Shown piece by piece: positions 36,517-47,039 of a stretch of DNA of 64,000 bases. The DNA is from Guyparkeria sp016278265 (GTDB taxonomy: Bacteria; Pseudomonadota; Gammaproteobacteria; Halothiobacillales; Halothiobacillaceae). The translations under genes and the position numbers were made by a program. Location of the stretch: the NCBI RefSeq assembly GCF_044582145.1, contig NZ_JBDODO010000011.1; one strand, given 5' to 3'. Within the stretch, counting starts at the first letter, position 1. Each line of letters begins with the position of its first letter. The notes under the pieces are model-generated. The model worked only from the letters and a program-made list of their open reading frames with translations, did no database searches and was not told the DNA's origin.

Positions 36517-38676
36517 CTAGCCTGCCAGTACCTCGAGGATCTTTCCCAGCATCCTCCGGCATGCCTCATCGACTGCCCGGCGTCCGGTCAGCCCGAATCG
36601 GGTGGCCACTGCCGTGTCCTCGTGGAGCTGCAGGAAGCGAGCAGTCAGCAGAGCGCGATCATCCGAAGCGAGGGCCTCGATCACCGCGGGATGGCCGAGC
36701 GCCGTCGGCAGGAAGCGGCGCAGTGGCCCAAGCGCGGCATCCAAGTGATGACGACGGTAGGCGCAGGCTTCGATCTGCCGGCGTTCGACGTCATCGAGGG
36801 TGGGCATGTCAGCCGGCGGCGTGCTCGCCAGCAGCCCCGACAGTCGGGCGGGGTGGGTGTGGCGCAAGGGCCCGGCAGCACGGTCTGCCACGGTTCCGAC
36901 CAGACGACGCGTGGTATGTGTGACCGCTTCCTGTCCCGCCGGTGACAACCCCAATGCCATGACCATCGCCTCCTGCCCCGAGGCCGGGTCGCGGTGCTGG
37001 CCGAGATGCAGGCCGACGAGATTGCAGGCCCACCAGAAGTCGACCAGGTCATCCTGTGCGCCGAAACTCACGCCGAGGAAATCAAGGCCGTCGGCACGGG
37101 CCGTCTCGGCGATGGCTGCCACCAGCCGCCGGCCGAGACCGCGCCGACGGGCCGCCGGATGGACGGCAATTCGCTGGATCCGTCGGCCGGACAGCGTTGG
37201 CCAGTCGGCCTCGCCGGCGTGTGCCGCGAGGGTCTGCGGCAGCAGGTGGCCATGCAGGCGGCGTTCGCCGGCGAATACCGCCTCGGCAAGCGATTCGGGC
37301 AGGTTGCCTTCGTCCTGTACCACGGCGGTCGCCAGGATTCGGTCGTCTGCCTGGATTGCCCACAGGTGGGTGCCGGGTGCCTCGAGCAACTGGCGTAGAT
37401 CGCGCGGCGTGGTGCGGTAATGGGCGCTGACCAGCAGGCCGAACAGCTCGACGAGCCGAGGCTCGTCGGCGGCCAGTGCGTCGCGATCCAGCTGTCGCGG
37501 CGGGCCGGGGGCGAGGGGGCCCTCCGCCGGCAGGTCGGCCGGCTCGGCATCGAGAAGCAGCAGCCGGTCGATCAGGGTCTCGAGCGGGTCGTCCGCCGCC
37601 CAGCGTATCGGCGTAATGAGCCGCTGGTGATGCACCGAGACCGCCTGCTCCTCGAGACGGGGCAGGAACCGCAGCGCGAAGCCGCGGCCGCTGCCTTCGT
37701 AACCGTGCTCGGTGGTGGCGAACACGCAGCGCGAGTGGCTCGCGAACAGGTCCTCGAGCAGGCCGGCGGGCAGGGCCGCCGCCTCGTCGACCAGCAACAG
37801 GCGTCCCGATGGGCGCTGCTCGATTAGTACATCTGGCGGTACGAACCGCAGGCTGTGGGCGCCGAGACGCAGCGTGCCATCGGCATCGGTTTCGGTCCCG
37901 ACGACCTCGGCGGCGCGCGCGAACACCGGCTCGATTGCCGCGCGCCGTGGCGCGGTGACCAGCACGTCGCCCAAGCCCATCTGCAGGGCGTGAGCCGCGG
38001 CAATGCCCAGTGCCGAGCTCTTGCCGCGTCCCCGGTGCGAGCGCAGCACCAACGGTCGGCGCGGGCGGCCGTTGGCCACGGCAAGGATGCGCTCGACCGC
38101 TTCGGCCTGCTCGGGCGTGCGGCAGGGCGCGGCGGCGAGTGGCGGCTTGCCGGCATGCAAGGCGGGAAACGGTGCCGGTGGTAGCGGCTGGCCCTCCGTC
38201 ACACTCCACAACACGGGCTGTTCGGCCAAGAGGCGAATCAGGCGACGGACGTAGGCCGAGCCGGCATCCGCCGGGGTGAACGGGTAGGGCGTGATCCGGG
38301 CCAGTTCCGGGTCCTCCCGGTCGGGCCAGTCGGCCAGCGGTGGGACGAGCAGGATCAGGCAGCCGCCGGCACGGGGCAGGCCGGCGACCGCACCGAGGGC
38401 ATCGGGGTCGAACCCCGACAGGGCGTTGAATACCACCCGGTCGTATTCCCCGCCCAGTGATTCGCGGGTGCGGCGAAAGCCGAGCGAGTGGATTGTTGGC
38501 GGGGCATCGGGGCCCACCCAGAGCGTATCTGCATTGACCAGCGCCTTTGCTGCGGTCAGTGCCCAGTCGCGCGAGCCGGCGAGCAGTACCGGCAGGCGAT
38601 GGCCGGCGCGTTGCCAGGCGGGCAGGGCGGCGTCGAGCGTGTCGCGTAGGGTCAGGTCGGTCGGGTGCGCTGGCAT
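36517..38676 (-). CDS. tmcA: tRNA(Met) cytidine acetyltransferase
   Basis: A 719-residue enzyme that makes N4-acetylcytidine at the wobble base of elongator tRNA-Met. It has an N-terminal DUF1726-like part, a RecA-like helicase/ATPase domain with Walker A RSHRGRGKSSALG and LLLVDEAAALP, then a GNAT acetyltransferase domain (QRIAVHPAARRRGLGRRLVAAI, FLGVSFGAQDDLVDFWW) and a C-terminal tRNA-binding tail. Length matches the family, which is usually about 670 to 730 residues. Confidence 0.93.
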   Translation of the reverse strand: MPAHPTDLTLRDTLDAALPAWQRAGHRLPVLLAGSRDWALTAAKALVNADTLWVGPDAPPTIHSLGFRRTRESLGGEYDRVVFNALSGFDPDALGAVAGLPRAGGCLILLVPPLADWPDREDPELARITPYPFTPADAGSAYVRRLIRLLAEQPVLWSVTEGQPLPPAPFPALHAGKPPLAAAPCRTPEQAEAVERILAVANGRPRRPLVLRSHRGRGKSSALGIAAAHALQMGLGDVLVTAPRRAAIEPVFARAAEVVGTETDADGTLRLGAHSLRFVPPDVLIEQRPSGRLLLVDEAAALPAGLLEDLFASHSRCVFATTEHGYEGSGRGFALRFLPRLEEQAVSVHHQRLITPIRWAADDPLETLIDRLLLLDAEPADLPAEGPLAPGPPRQLDRDALAADEPRLVELFGLLVSAHYRTTPRDLRQLLEAPGTHLWAIQADDRILATAVVQDEGNLPESLAEAVFAGERRLHGHLLPQTLAAHAGEADWPTLSGRRIQRIAVHPAARRRGLGRRLVAAIAETARADGLDFLGVSFGAQDDLVDFWWACNLVGLHLGQHRDPASGQEAMVMALGLSPAGQEAVTHTTRRLVGTVADRAAGPLRHTHPARLSGLLASTPPADMPTLDDVERRQIEACAYRRHHLDAALGPLRRFLPTALGHPAVIEALASDDRALLTARFLQLHEDTAVATRFGLTGRRAVDEACRRMLGKILEVLAG

Positions 38677-38711
38677 GGAGGGATTCTAGGCTCCTTGGCC
38701 AGCGCTGGCGA

Positions 38712-40289
38712 TCACCCGCCGGCGAAGATGCCGCGGATCACGAAAAAGAACATCGCGGCCAGCAGCGCGGCGGCCGGCACGGTGATCACCCAGGCGGCGA
38801 CGACCTTGAGCACCAGCGAGCGCTTGACCAGTTCGCGCTTGTAGATCTTCTTCAGGCCCTTGCGTTGGCGCTTGCTGATGTGGGCCTCGCGGCGCGTGTT
38901 CTTGTCCTTGAGCTCCTGGAGCATCAGCTTCTTGTGCTTGAGCGGGGCGGCGCGGAAGCGCTCGAGGTATTCCTGCATGACCTCGTCGTCGTCACTGTCC
39001 GGGTGCAGGTCGCGGACTTGTTGTTCGAGTCGGTCGTAATTCGACTTGAGGTACTCGCGCAGGAAACCCACCCCAAACACCGCGCCGATGGTGACGTGGG
39101 TGGTGGAGACGGGCAGGCCCAGCTGCGAGGCGAGGATGACGGTCAGCGTGGCGGCCATCGCGATGCAGTAGGCCCGCATCGGATCGATGTCGGTAATCTC
39201 GTGACCGACGGTGTGAATCAGTTTCGGGCCGTAGAGGGCGAGACCCACCGCGAGGCCAAGTGCACCGATCAACATCACCCACAGCGGGATGGCTGCCTCG
39301 GAGGCGGTGCCCGCCTGCGTGAGCGCATCGTTGATCGCAGCCAGCGGGCCGACCGCGTTGGCGACATCGTTCGAGCCGTGGGCGAAGCTTAGCAGGGCGG
39401 CGGCGAAGATCAGCGGCAGGACGAACAGGCGGTTGACGCTTGCCTTGTTGTTCTCCTGCATGCCGTCGGCCGCCCGGGCGACGATGGGACGGACGATGAA
39501 GAATACGATCCCGGCGAGCACTAGGCCGATCAGCACGGCGCCCAGGAACGGGATCTCGATGATCTTTTTCAGGCCCTTGACCACGAGATACGTGCCGAAG
39601 GCCCAGGCCATCAGCGCGAGGAACCAGGGGACGCGTTTTTTCGCCGCATCGATCAGGTCGTCCTGATAGGTGATGCTCCGCTTGATCAGGTACAACAGAA
39701 CGGCGGCGAGCAGCCCGCCGAGCAGGGGCGAGATCACCCAGCTGGCCGCGATTTGTCCGACCGTGCCCCAGTTGGCGATGCCCCAGCCGGCCGCGGCGAT
39801 ACCGCCGCCCATCACCCCGCCGACGATCGAGTGGGTGGTCGAGACGGGTGCGCCCATCGCGGTGGCGAGGTTGAGCCAGATCGCCGCGGCGAGCAGGGCG
39901 GCCATCATCAGCCAGACGAAGGTCATCGGGTCATCGATGGCGGCCGGGTCGATGATGCCGCCCTTGATGGTGCTGACCACGTCACCACCGGCGATGATCG
40001 CGCCGGCCGCCTCGAAGATCGCGGCGATGGCGATGGCCCCGCCCAGGGTCAGGGCCTTCGAGCCGACGGCCGGGCCGACATTGTTGGCGACGTCGTTCGC
40101 GCCGATGTTCATGGCCATGTAGGCGCCGATCACCGCGGCGGCCACCATAACGAGACTGACGTGCCCCTGGGTGAGCCAGGTGAACAGCGCTACGCCGATG
40201 ACGAACAGCAGGGCCACACCAAAGCGGAACAGCTCCCGGCCGGCGGGTTGGGCAACCTTTTCGGACGCGTCCATCTCGTTGAGATCCAT
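38712..40289 (-). CDS. PiT family inorganic phosphate transporter
   Basis: A 525-residue low-affinity phosphate/cation symporter. ATG 40289 is preferred over GTG 40307 because ACAGG lies upstream. The two inverted PiT repeats each carry the signature: NIGANDVANNVGPAVGSKAL near residue 60 and HGSNDVANAVGPLAAINDAL near residue 310, each with a downstream VSTTH motif. Between the repeats and again near the C-terminus there are soluble parts; the last one (about 80 residues, very charged, EYLERFRAAPLKHKK) precedes a final helix and is longer than in PitA. Separate pit and PhoU-like genes are not adjacent. Confidence 0.9.
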   Translation of the reverse strand: MDLNEMDASEKVAQPAGRELFRFGVALLFVIGVALFTWLTQGHVSLVMVAAAVIGAYMAMNIGANDVANNVGPAVGSKALTLGGAIAIAAIFEAAGAIIAGGDVVSTIKGGIIDPAAIDDPMTFVWLMMAALLAAAIWLNLATAMGAPVSTTHSIVGGVMGGGIAAAGWGIANWGTVGQIAASWVISPLLGGLLAAVLLYLIKRSITYQDDLIDAAKKRVPWFLALMAWAFGTYLVVKGLKKIIEIPFLGAVLIGLVLAGIVFFIVRPIVARAADGMQENNKASVNRLFVLPLIFAAALLSFAHGSNDVANAVGPLAAINDALTQAGTASEAAIPLWVMLIGALGLAVGLALYGPKLIHTVGHEITDIDPMRAYCIAMAATLTVILASQLGLPVSTTHVTIGAVFGVGFLREYLKSNYDRLEQQVRDLHPDSDDDEVMQEYLERFRAAPLKHKKLMLQELKDKNTRREAHISKRQRKGLKKIYKRELVKRSLVLKVVAAWVITVPAAALLAAMFFFVIRGIFAGG

Positions 40290-40441
40290 GTCGAATACGC
40301 CTGTCACAATGTCATGAAAAACGGAACGTTATCGGACCCGCGCCGCTTCGTCCATTTCCCAAGCCCGGGAGTCGGTCTTGAGCGCGCGTGTTCGACCGTG
40401 CGCGGTTTCCTTCCGAGGCCGAATCTGGCCCAATACGCGCC

Positions 40442-42247
<1,806 letters not shown>

Positions 42248-42356
42248 CCAGCCGACTTGCCGTCGTTGGTGCCGGGGGCGACGACTCTGACTCGATGATT
42301 CGAGTCGGTATGCGGGTTGGTACAGATCGACTTGATGAGTGACTGGATATCCTAAG

Positions 42357-42372
42357 CTGTATTTATATACAG
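42357..42372 (+). promoter_or_regulatory. LexA (SOS) box upstream of dnaE2
   Basis: CTGTATTTATATACAG matches the gammaproteobacterial LexA consensus CTGT-N8-ACAG with an AT-rich core. It ends 7 bases before the ATG at 42380, so LexA would block transcription start or promoter clearance of dnaE2. Confidence 0.88.
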
Positions 42373-42379
42373 TATCGGC

Positions 42380-45300
42380 ATGAATGCCCATGCCGAGTTG
42401 TCCGCCCGTTCCAATTTCAGCTTCCTGACCGCCACGCCCGACCCCGAGCGGCTGGTCGAGGTGGCGGCCGCGCGCGGTTACGCGGCCATCGCCATCTGCG
42501 ACGAATGTTCGCTGGCCGGGGTGGTGCGGGCCCAGCAGGGGTGGCGGGCCTTGCCGGAGGACGGGCGTCCGCAACTGATCCTCGGTACGCGGCTGCACCT
42601 TGAGGAGGGTGACCAGCTGGTGCTGCTGGCCGCGAGTCGGGCCGGCTATGCGGCGATCAGCCAGATCGTCACCCGCGGGCGCCGGGCGGCGACCAAGGGC
42701 GAGTACCGGCTTGGCCGGGCGGACGTGCTCGATGGGCTGGATGGGCTGGATGTGGGGGTACGGGTGATCTGGCAGGTGCCGGCCGGTGGCATGGTCTCGC
42801 CGGACTGGCTTCTGGCCGGCAACATCCGCCCCTGGCTGGGCGTGGTGGCGTGGCTCGACGGACTGGACGGACGTCGATCCGGCCATGCCCGGGCGCTGGC
42901 AGAAGCCCGCGATCTGCCCGTCACCGCCCTGGGCGATACGCTGATGGCCGATCGGCAAGAAAAGCCGCTGCTGGACGTGGTCACGGCCCTGCGTCATCGC
43001 GTGACCGTGATGGAGGCGGCCGATCGACTGCCGTCGAATGCCGAGCGCCATCTGCGTCCGGTCGAGCTGCTCGCCGATCGGTTTCCGGCCGAGTGGCGGG
43101 CCGAGGCCATCGCGGTCGCCGAGTCGTGCCACTTCTCGCTCGACGAACTGTCCTACGAGTACCCGCTGGACGACATCCCGCCGGGTGTGACCGGGCGCGA
43201 GCAGTTGCGTCGGTTGACCTTGGAGGGGGCGGCTGGGCGTTGGCCCGAGGGCATCCCCGAGCGTGTGTCCGCACAGATCGAGCGCGAGCTCTCGATCATC
43301 CACGAGATGGCCTTCGAGCCCTACTTTCTTACCGTGCACGACATCGTGCGTTTCGCCCGCTCGCGGGGGATTCTCTGCCAGGGGCGCGGCTCGGCGGCGA
43401 ATTCGGCGGTGTGCTTTGCGCTCGGCATCACGGCGGTCAATCCGGCCGAATCCTCGATGCTGTTTGAGCGCTTCATTTCCAAGGAGCGCGCCGAGCCGCC
43501 GGACATCGACGTCGACTTCGAGCACCACCGCCGCGAGGAGGTGATGCAGTACATCTACCGCCGCTACGGGCGCGAGCGGGCCGCGCTGGCGGCCACGGTG
43601 ATCCGCTACCGACGCAAGTCCGCGCTGCGCGACGCCGCTCGGGCGCTGGGCGTGGGCGAGGACGTCACCGAGCGTGTCAATGAGCAGCTCGCCTGGTGGG
43701 ATCGCGAGGTGGATGCCGACAAGCTGGCTGCGGCCGGCGTCGACGGCAACCTGCGCCAGATTCACTGGTGGCTGGCGATCGCCCGGCAGCTTACCGGCAT
43801 GCCGCGGCATCTCTCCCAGCACGTCGGCGGGTTCGTCATCGCCCGCGGCCAATTGGCCGACCTGGTGCCGGTGGAGAACGCCTCGATGGCCGACCGGACC
43901 GTGATCCAGTGGGACAAGGACGACCTGGACGCCGTCGGTCTGATGAAGATCGACGTACTGGCGCTGGGCATGCTCTCGGCGGTGCGCCGGGCGATGGAAC
44001 TGGTCAATTTCCATCGTCCAGGCGATCAGGAACTGGCACTGTGGTCGATCCCGCGCGAGGATCCGGCCACCTTCGAGATGATCAGCCGGGCGGATACCGT
44101 CGGCGTGTTCCAGATCGAGTCGCGCGCGCAGATGAGCATGCTGCCGCGGCTCAAGCCGCGCTCGTTCTACGACCTGGTGATCGAGATTGCCATCGTCCGC
44201 CCCGGTCCGATCCAGGGCGAGATGGTCCACCCCTATCTCAAGCGCCGGCAGGGGCTCGAGCGCGAGGAATATCCCAACGAGGACATCCGGCGGGTGCTGG
44301 GTCGCACGCTGGGCGTGCCGATCTTCCAGGAGCAGGTGATCGAGCTGGCCATGGTGGCCGCCGGGTTTTCCGCCGGCGAGGCCGACCAACTCCGGCGCGC
44401 ATTGGGCGCCTGGCGCAAGCGCGGCACGCTGGAGGACTTTCGCCGACGCCTGTTCGACGGCATGACCGAGCGCGGCTTTGCTGCCGAATTCGCCGATCGC
44501 GTCTACCGGCAGATTCTCGGCTTCGGCGAGTACGGCTTTCCCGAATCGCACTCGGCCAGCTTCGCCGTGATCGCCTACGCCTCGGCCTGGCTCAAGTGCC
44601 ACGAGCCGGTCGCCTTCTACTGCGCGCTGTTGAACAGCCAGCCGATGGGCTTCTACGGCCCATCGCAACTGGTGCAGGACGCCCGTCGTCACGGCGTGGT
44701 GGTGCGCCCGCCCTGCGTGATGGCCAGTGACGGCGAGAGCACGCTCGAACCACTGGAAGAAGCGGGGTATGCCGTCCAGACTCACGCCCTGCGCCTGGGG
44801 CTGGGGCGCATTCACGGCCTTTCCGCTGCCGGCATCGAGCGCTTGCTGGCCGCCCGGGATCAGGCGGCCTTTCGCGATGTGGCCGACTGCGTGCGTCGGA
44901 CGCGCCTGGATGTCCGTGACCGCCGCGCGTTGGCCCATGCGGGTGCCTTCGCCGCGTTGGAGGGCAATCGATACGCGGCGCACTGGTCGGCGAGCGGCAT
45001 CCCGGCGGACATGGACCTCGAGGCCGGCTTGCCGGCCGATCGAATGGTGGCCGAACCGTCCGTCGAATTGCCCGCGCCGAACCAGGCCGAAACCATCGTC
45101 GCCGACTACCAGCGACTGGGCCTGTCGTTGAACGGCCATCCGCTGGGCCTGTTGCGCGAGCGGCTGCGGCAGTTGCGGCTGCGACGCAGCGACGAGCTCA
45201 AGACTCGGCACGATGGTGCCCACACGCGCTACTGCGGTCTGGTGACCATGCGCCAGCGCCCTGGCACGGCCAAGGGCACGGTGTTTCTCACGCTCGAGGA

Positions 45301-45499
45301 CGAGGTGGGCACGGTCAACGTGATCGTCTGGCCGGATCGCGTCGCCGCATACCAGCAGGTGGTGGTCAATGCGCGTCTGCTGGAGGTGCGCGGTCAATGG
45401 CAACACCGCGACGGCGTCGCCCATCTCGTCGCGCGCATGCTGGTCGATCACAGCGAGTGGCTGGGCGAGTTGCCCACCCATTCGCGGGATTTTCATTAG
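42380..45499 (+). CDS. dnaE2: Error-prone DNA polymerase DnaE2
   Basis: A 1039-residue C-family polymerase for SOS mutagenesis. The PHP domain start (AELSARSNFSFLTATPDPERL, DECSLAGVVRA) and its shorter length separate it from the replicative DnaE1 (about 1160). Polymerase acidic residues are in PPDIDVDFEHHRREEV and in DLDAVGLMKIDVLALG; GRGSAANSAVCFALGIT is also present. An OB-fold lies at the C-terminus (YCGLVTMRQRPGTAKGTVFLTLEDE). DnaE2 usually sits in imuA-imuB-dnaE2 operons; here imuA and imuB are absent and the LexA box is directly before dnaE2. Confidence 0.95.
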   Translation: MNAHAELSARSNFSFLTATPDPERLVEVAAARGYAAIAICDECSLAGVVRAQQGWRALPEDGRPQLILGTRLHLEEGDQLVLLAASRAGYAAISQIVTRGRRAATKGEYRLGRADVLDGLDGLDVGVRVIWQVPAGGMVSPDWLLAGNIRPWLGVVAWLDGLDGRRSGHARALAEARDLPVTALGDTLMADRQEKPLLDVVTALRHRVTVMEAADRLPSNAERHLRPVELLADRFPAEWRAEAIAVAESCHFSLDELSYEYPLDDIPPGVTGREQLRRLTLEGAAGRWPEGIPERVSAQIERELSIIHEMAFEPYFLTVHDIVRFARSRGILCQGRGSAANSAVCFALGITAVNPAESSMLFERFISKERAEPPDIDVDFEHHRREEVMQYIYRRYGRERAALAATVIRYRRKSALRDAARALGVGEDVTERVNEQLAWWDREVDADKLAAAGVDGNLRQIHWWLAIARQLTGMPRHLSQHVGGFVIARGQLADLVPVENASMADRTVIQWDKDDLDAVGLMKIDVLALGMLSAVRRAMELVNFHRPGDQELALWSIPREDPATFEMISRADTVGVFQIESRAQMSMLPRLKPRSFYDLVIEIAIVRPGPIQGEMVHPYLKRRQGLEREEYPNEDIRRVLGRTLGVPIFQEQVIELAMVAAGFSAGEADQLRRALGAWRKRGTLEDFRRRLFDGMTERGFAAEFADRVYRQILGFGEYGFPESHSASFAVIAYASAWLKCHEPVAFYCALLNSQPMGFYGPSQLVQDARRHGVVVRPPCVMASDGESTLEPLEEAGYAVQTHALRLGLGRIHGLSAAGIERLLAARDQAAFRDVADCVRRTRLDVRDRRALAHAGAFAALEGNRYAAHWSASGIPADMDLEAGLPADRMVAEPSVELPAPNQAETIVADYQRLGLSLNGHPLGLLRERLRQLRLRRSDELKTRHDGAHTRYCGLVTMRQRPGTAKGTVFLTLEDEVGTVNVIVWPDRVAAYQQVVVNARLLEVRGQWQHRDGVAHLVARMLVDHSEWLGELPTHSRDFH

Positions 45500-45548
45500 G
45501 TCAGCCGAGGGTCTGGCGGGCTGTCATCACCATGTCATGCAAACGGCA

Positions 45549-45587
45549 ATGCGAAACGTTTGCATTCGCATATTGGGGCGCTATACT
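45549..45587 (+). promoter_or_regulatory. Sigma70-like promoter overlapped by a LacI/PurR-type palindrome
   Basis: A -35 element TTGCAT (45560-45565) and -10 element TATACT (45582-45587) are 16 bp apart. The -35 is overlapped by ATGC-G-AAACGTTT-GCAT (45549-45565), whose central AAACGTTT with CG centre is the hallmark of LacI-family operators; AAACGTTTGC matches the core of the PurR box. The expected start is near 45594. The only sensible target is the RNA that follows. Confidence 0.65.
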
Positions 45588-45593
45588 CGGCTC

Positions 45594-45815
45594 GTCACTT
45601 GAAAACGAAGGGCGGTCGAATCGGCCAAGCCCCAGGAATCGACCAGCGCAGCGCATCGATTCCAGCGATTCAGCGTGGTTCGGGGAACTCCTGAATCTCG
45701 TTCCGGTCATAGGCCGTGAGTCGCATTTAGATGCTTCTTCGTTTTCATCGACTCCTCCTGCGGTGAGTTTTGCGGGCAGGTCTGTTCCCACGGGGAGCGA
45801 CCTGCCCATTTTTTT
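45594..45815 (+). ncRNA. Putative structured small RNA, about 220 nt, family unknown
   Basis: The interval has its own promoter and its own terminator and no convincing frame. A 10-bp perfect stem (GAAAACGAAG 45601-45610 with CTTCGTTTTC 45737-45746) closes a domain containing GGAATCGA/TCGATTCC (45635-45663), GATTCAG/CTGAATC with inner GTTC-GGG-GAAC (45667-45697), CGGCC/GGCCG (45622-45626 with 45712-45716) and GCAT-TTAG-ATGC (45723-45734). Between this domain and the terminator is an unpaired-looking ACTCCTCCTG, complementary to Shine-Dalgarno sequences. I compared it by memory with 6S, tmRNA, SRP RNA, RNase P RNA and CsrB-like RNAs and see no match. A leader for the 46.0-kb hydrolase gene is unlikely because the terminator intervenes, unless it is an attenuator. 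Confidence 0.65.
45774..45815 (+). terminator. Strong Rho-independent terminator of the small RNA
   Basis: A perfect 9-bp stem, GGGCAGGTC (45774-45782) with GACCTGCCC (45799-45807), is followed by A and seven T residues (45809-45815). The loop can pair further (CCC with GGG). This is among the most canonical terminators in the window. Confidence 0.9.
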
Positions 45816-46026
45816 GTCTGTTGGAAAAACATCGTTGCCTCTGTCGCGTCCTGTTCGTGTCTTTCCACTCGGCCTCTCGTGGGGACGTTTGCGTTCGTCC
45901 AGAACGTCAGCCAAGGACGTTAGCCAGGACATGTTTGCTGCGGCATACGGAGGGGCGTGACCGGTGAGAGCGGGCTACACTTTGAAGTCGACGTCTACCG
46001 ACTCGTCCACCAAAGGGGAGATAACA
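45816..46026 (+). promoter_or_regulatory. Leader/promoter region of the exported hydrolase
   Basis: About 210 bp between the small-RNA terminator and the ATG at 46027. TACACT at 45974-45979 could be a -10 element, and AAAGGGGAG just before the ATG is a good ribosome binding site. No frame or clear dyad was found in the rest. Confidence 0.35.
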
Positions 46027-46950
46027 ATGAAACGCATGTTGAAACGTATTGCCACGGCGGCGCTCTGCCTGCCGCTGGTCGGTGGGATCGGCCTGGTCCA
46101 GTCGGTTGCGCAGGCCGCCGACCGGGTCGAACTGGAGCACGACGACATGACCCTGGTCGGGTACATGGAGATGGCGCCGGGCAGTTCCGTCGAGGACGGC
46201 GTGGTACTAATGGTCCACGGCACGCTTGCCCACGGGCAGATGGATATCATGAGCAGCATGCAGGAACTGCTGCGTGATGCCGGCTACAACTCGCTGGCCA
46301 TCAACTTGAGCCTCGGTCAGGACGCCCGCGAAGGCATGTATGACTGCGATTCCACCCATCGTCACAAGCACGAGGATGCGGTCGACGAGATCGCTGCCTG
46401 GGCCGAGTGGCTCAAGGGTGAGGGTGCCGAGCGGCTGGCCGTGATGGGGCACTCGCGCGGTGGTAACCAGGTGGCGCGCTATCTCGCCGATCAGGCCGAT
46501 CCGATGGTCGAGAAGGCGGTCCTGCTGGCACCGCAGACCTGGTCCGAGGGCTACTACGCCAAGGACTACAAGTCGAACTACGACACCGAGCTCGCCCCGC
46601 TGCTGGAGAAGGCCGAGGCACTGGTCGACGAGGGCAAGGGCGACGAGTTGATGGAGATGGATTTCATCTACTGCCCGGATACCCGCGCCGCCGCCTCGAG
46701 CGTGGTCAGCTACTACCGCGAGGATCCGCGCATGGATACGCCCACGGTGCTGGGCGAGGTCTCTGTGCCGACGCTCGTGATCGTCGCCGGCGCGGACGAG
46801 ACCGTTACCGATCTTGAAGAGAAGATGGCAGAGCGGGTCGAAGACGATCACATCGAGATGACGGTTGTCTCCGGTGCGGATCACATGTTCCGCGACCTGT
46901 TCCTGTATGACGCGGCCGATGCCGCCACCGATTTTATCGGCTGGCAGTAA
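46027..46950 (+). CDS. Exported alpha/beta hydrolase
   Basis: A 307-residue hydrolase with a signal peptide (LPLVGGIGLVQSVAQAAD). AAAGGGGAG lies before ATG 46027; the frame is open from 45964 without a better site. The oxyanion region is MVHGTLAHG, the nucleophile elbow GHSRGG, the acid in AGADETV and the His in GADHMF. Two cysteines (MYDCDST and FIYCPDT) could form a disulfide. The mature protein is strongly acidic, as is common for exported proteins of salt-tolerant bacteria. The substrate is unknown. A terminator follows at 46991. Confidence 0.85.
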   Translation: MKRMLKRIATAALCLPLVGGIGLVQSVAQAADRVELEHDDMTLVGYMEMAPGSSVEDGVVLMVHGTLAHGQMDIMSSMQELLRDAGYNSLAINLSLGQDAREGMYDCDSTHRHKHEDAVDEIAAWAEWLKGEGAERLAVMGHSRGGNQVARYLADQADPMVEKAVLLAPQTWSEGYYAKDYKSNYDTELAPLLEKAEALVDEGKGDELMEMDFIYCPDTRAAASSVVSYYREDPRMDTPTVLGEVSVPTLVIVAGADETVTDLEEKMAERVEDDHIEMTVVSGADHMFRDLFLYDAADAATDFIGWQ

Positions 46951-46990
46951 GCCAATGAGTGACCCGGCCGAATCGGTCGGGAAGAGACAG

Positions 46991-47021
46991 AAAGGCGGGC
47001 CCGAGTGGGTGCGCCTTTTTT
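46991..47021 (+). terminator. Rho-independent terminator after the exported hydrolase
   Basis: AAAGGCG (46991-46997) pairs with CGCCTTT (47012-47018), followed by further T residues to 47021. It lies in the short gap before the convergent CBS-domain gene and serves the rightward transcript. Confidence 0.75.
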
Positions 47022-47039
47022 CGTTCGCTTGCCCGTGTT

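Noticed and set aside
45594..45815. 6S RNA, tmRNA, SRP RNA, RNase P RNA or a CsrB-type RNA
   Set aside because: None of the remembered core motifs (RNase P GAGGAAAGUCC, SRP tetraloop motif, tmRNA ends, repeated GGA loops) is present, and the 6S-type single long bubble does not fit the multi-hairpin layout.
45501..45932. A 143-codon minus-strand frame across the small-RNA region
   Set aside because: No ribosome binding site, non-coding composition, and it runs through the promoter, hairpins and terminator read on the plus strand.
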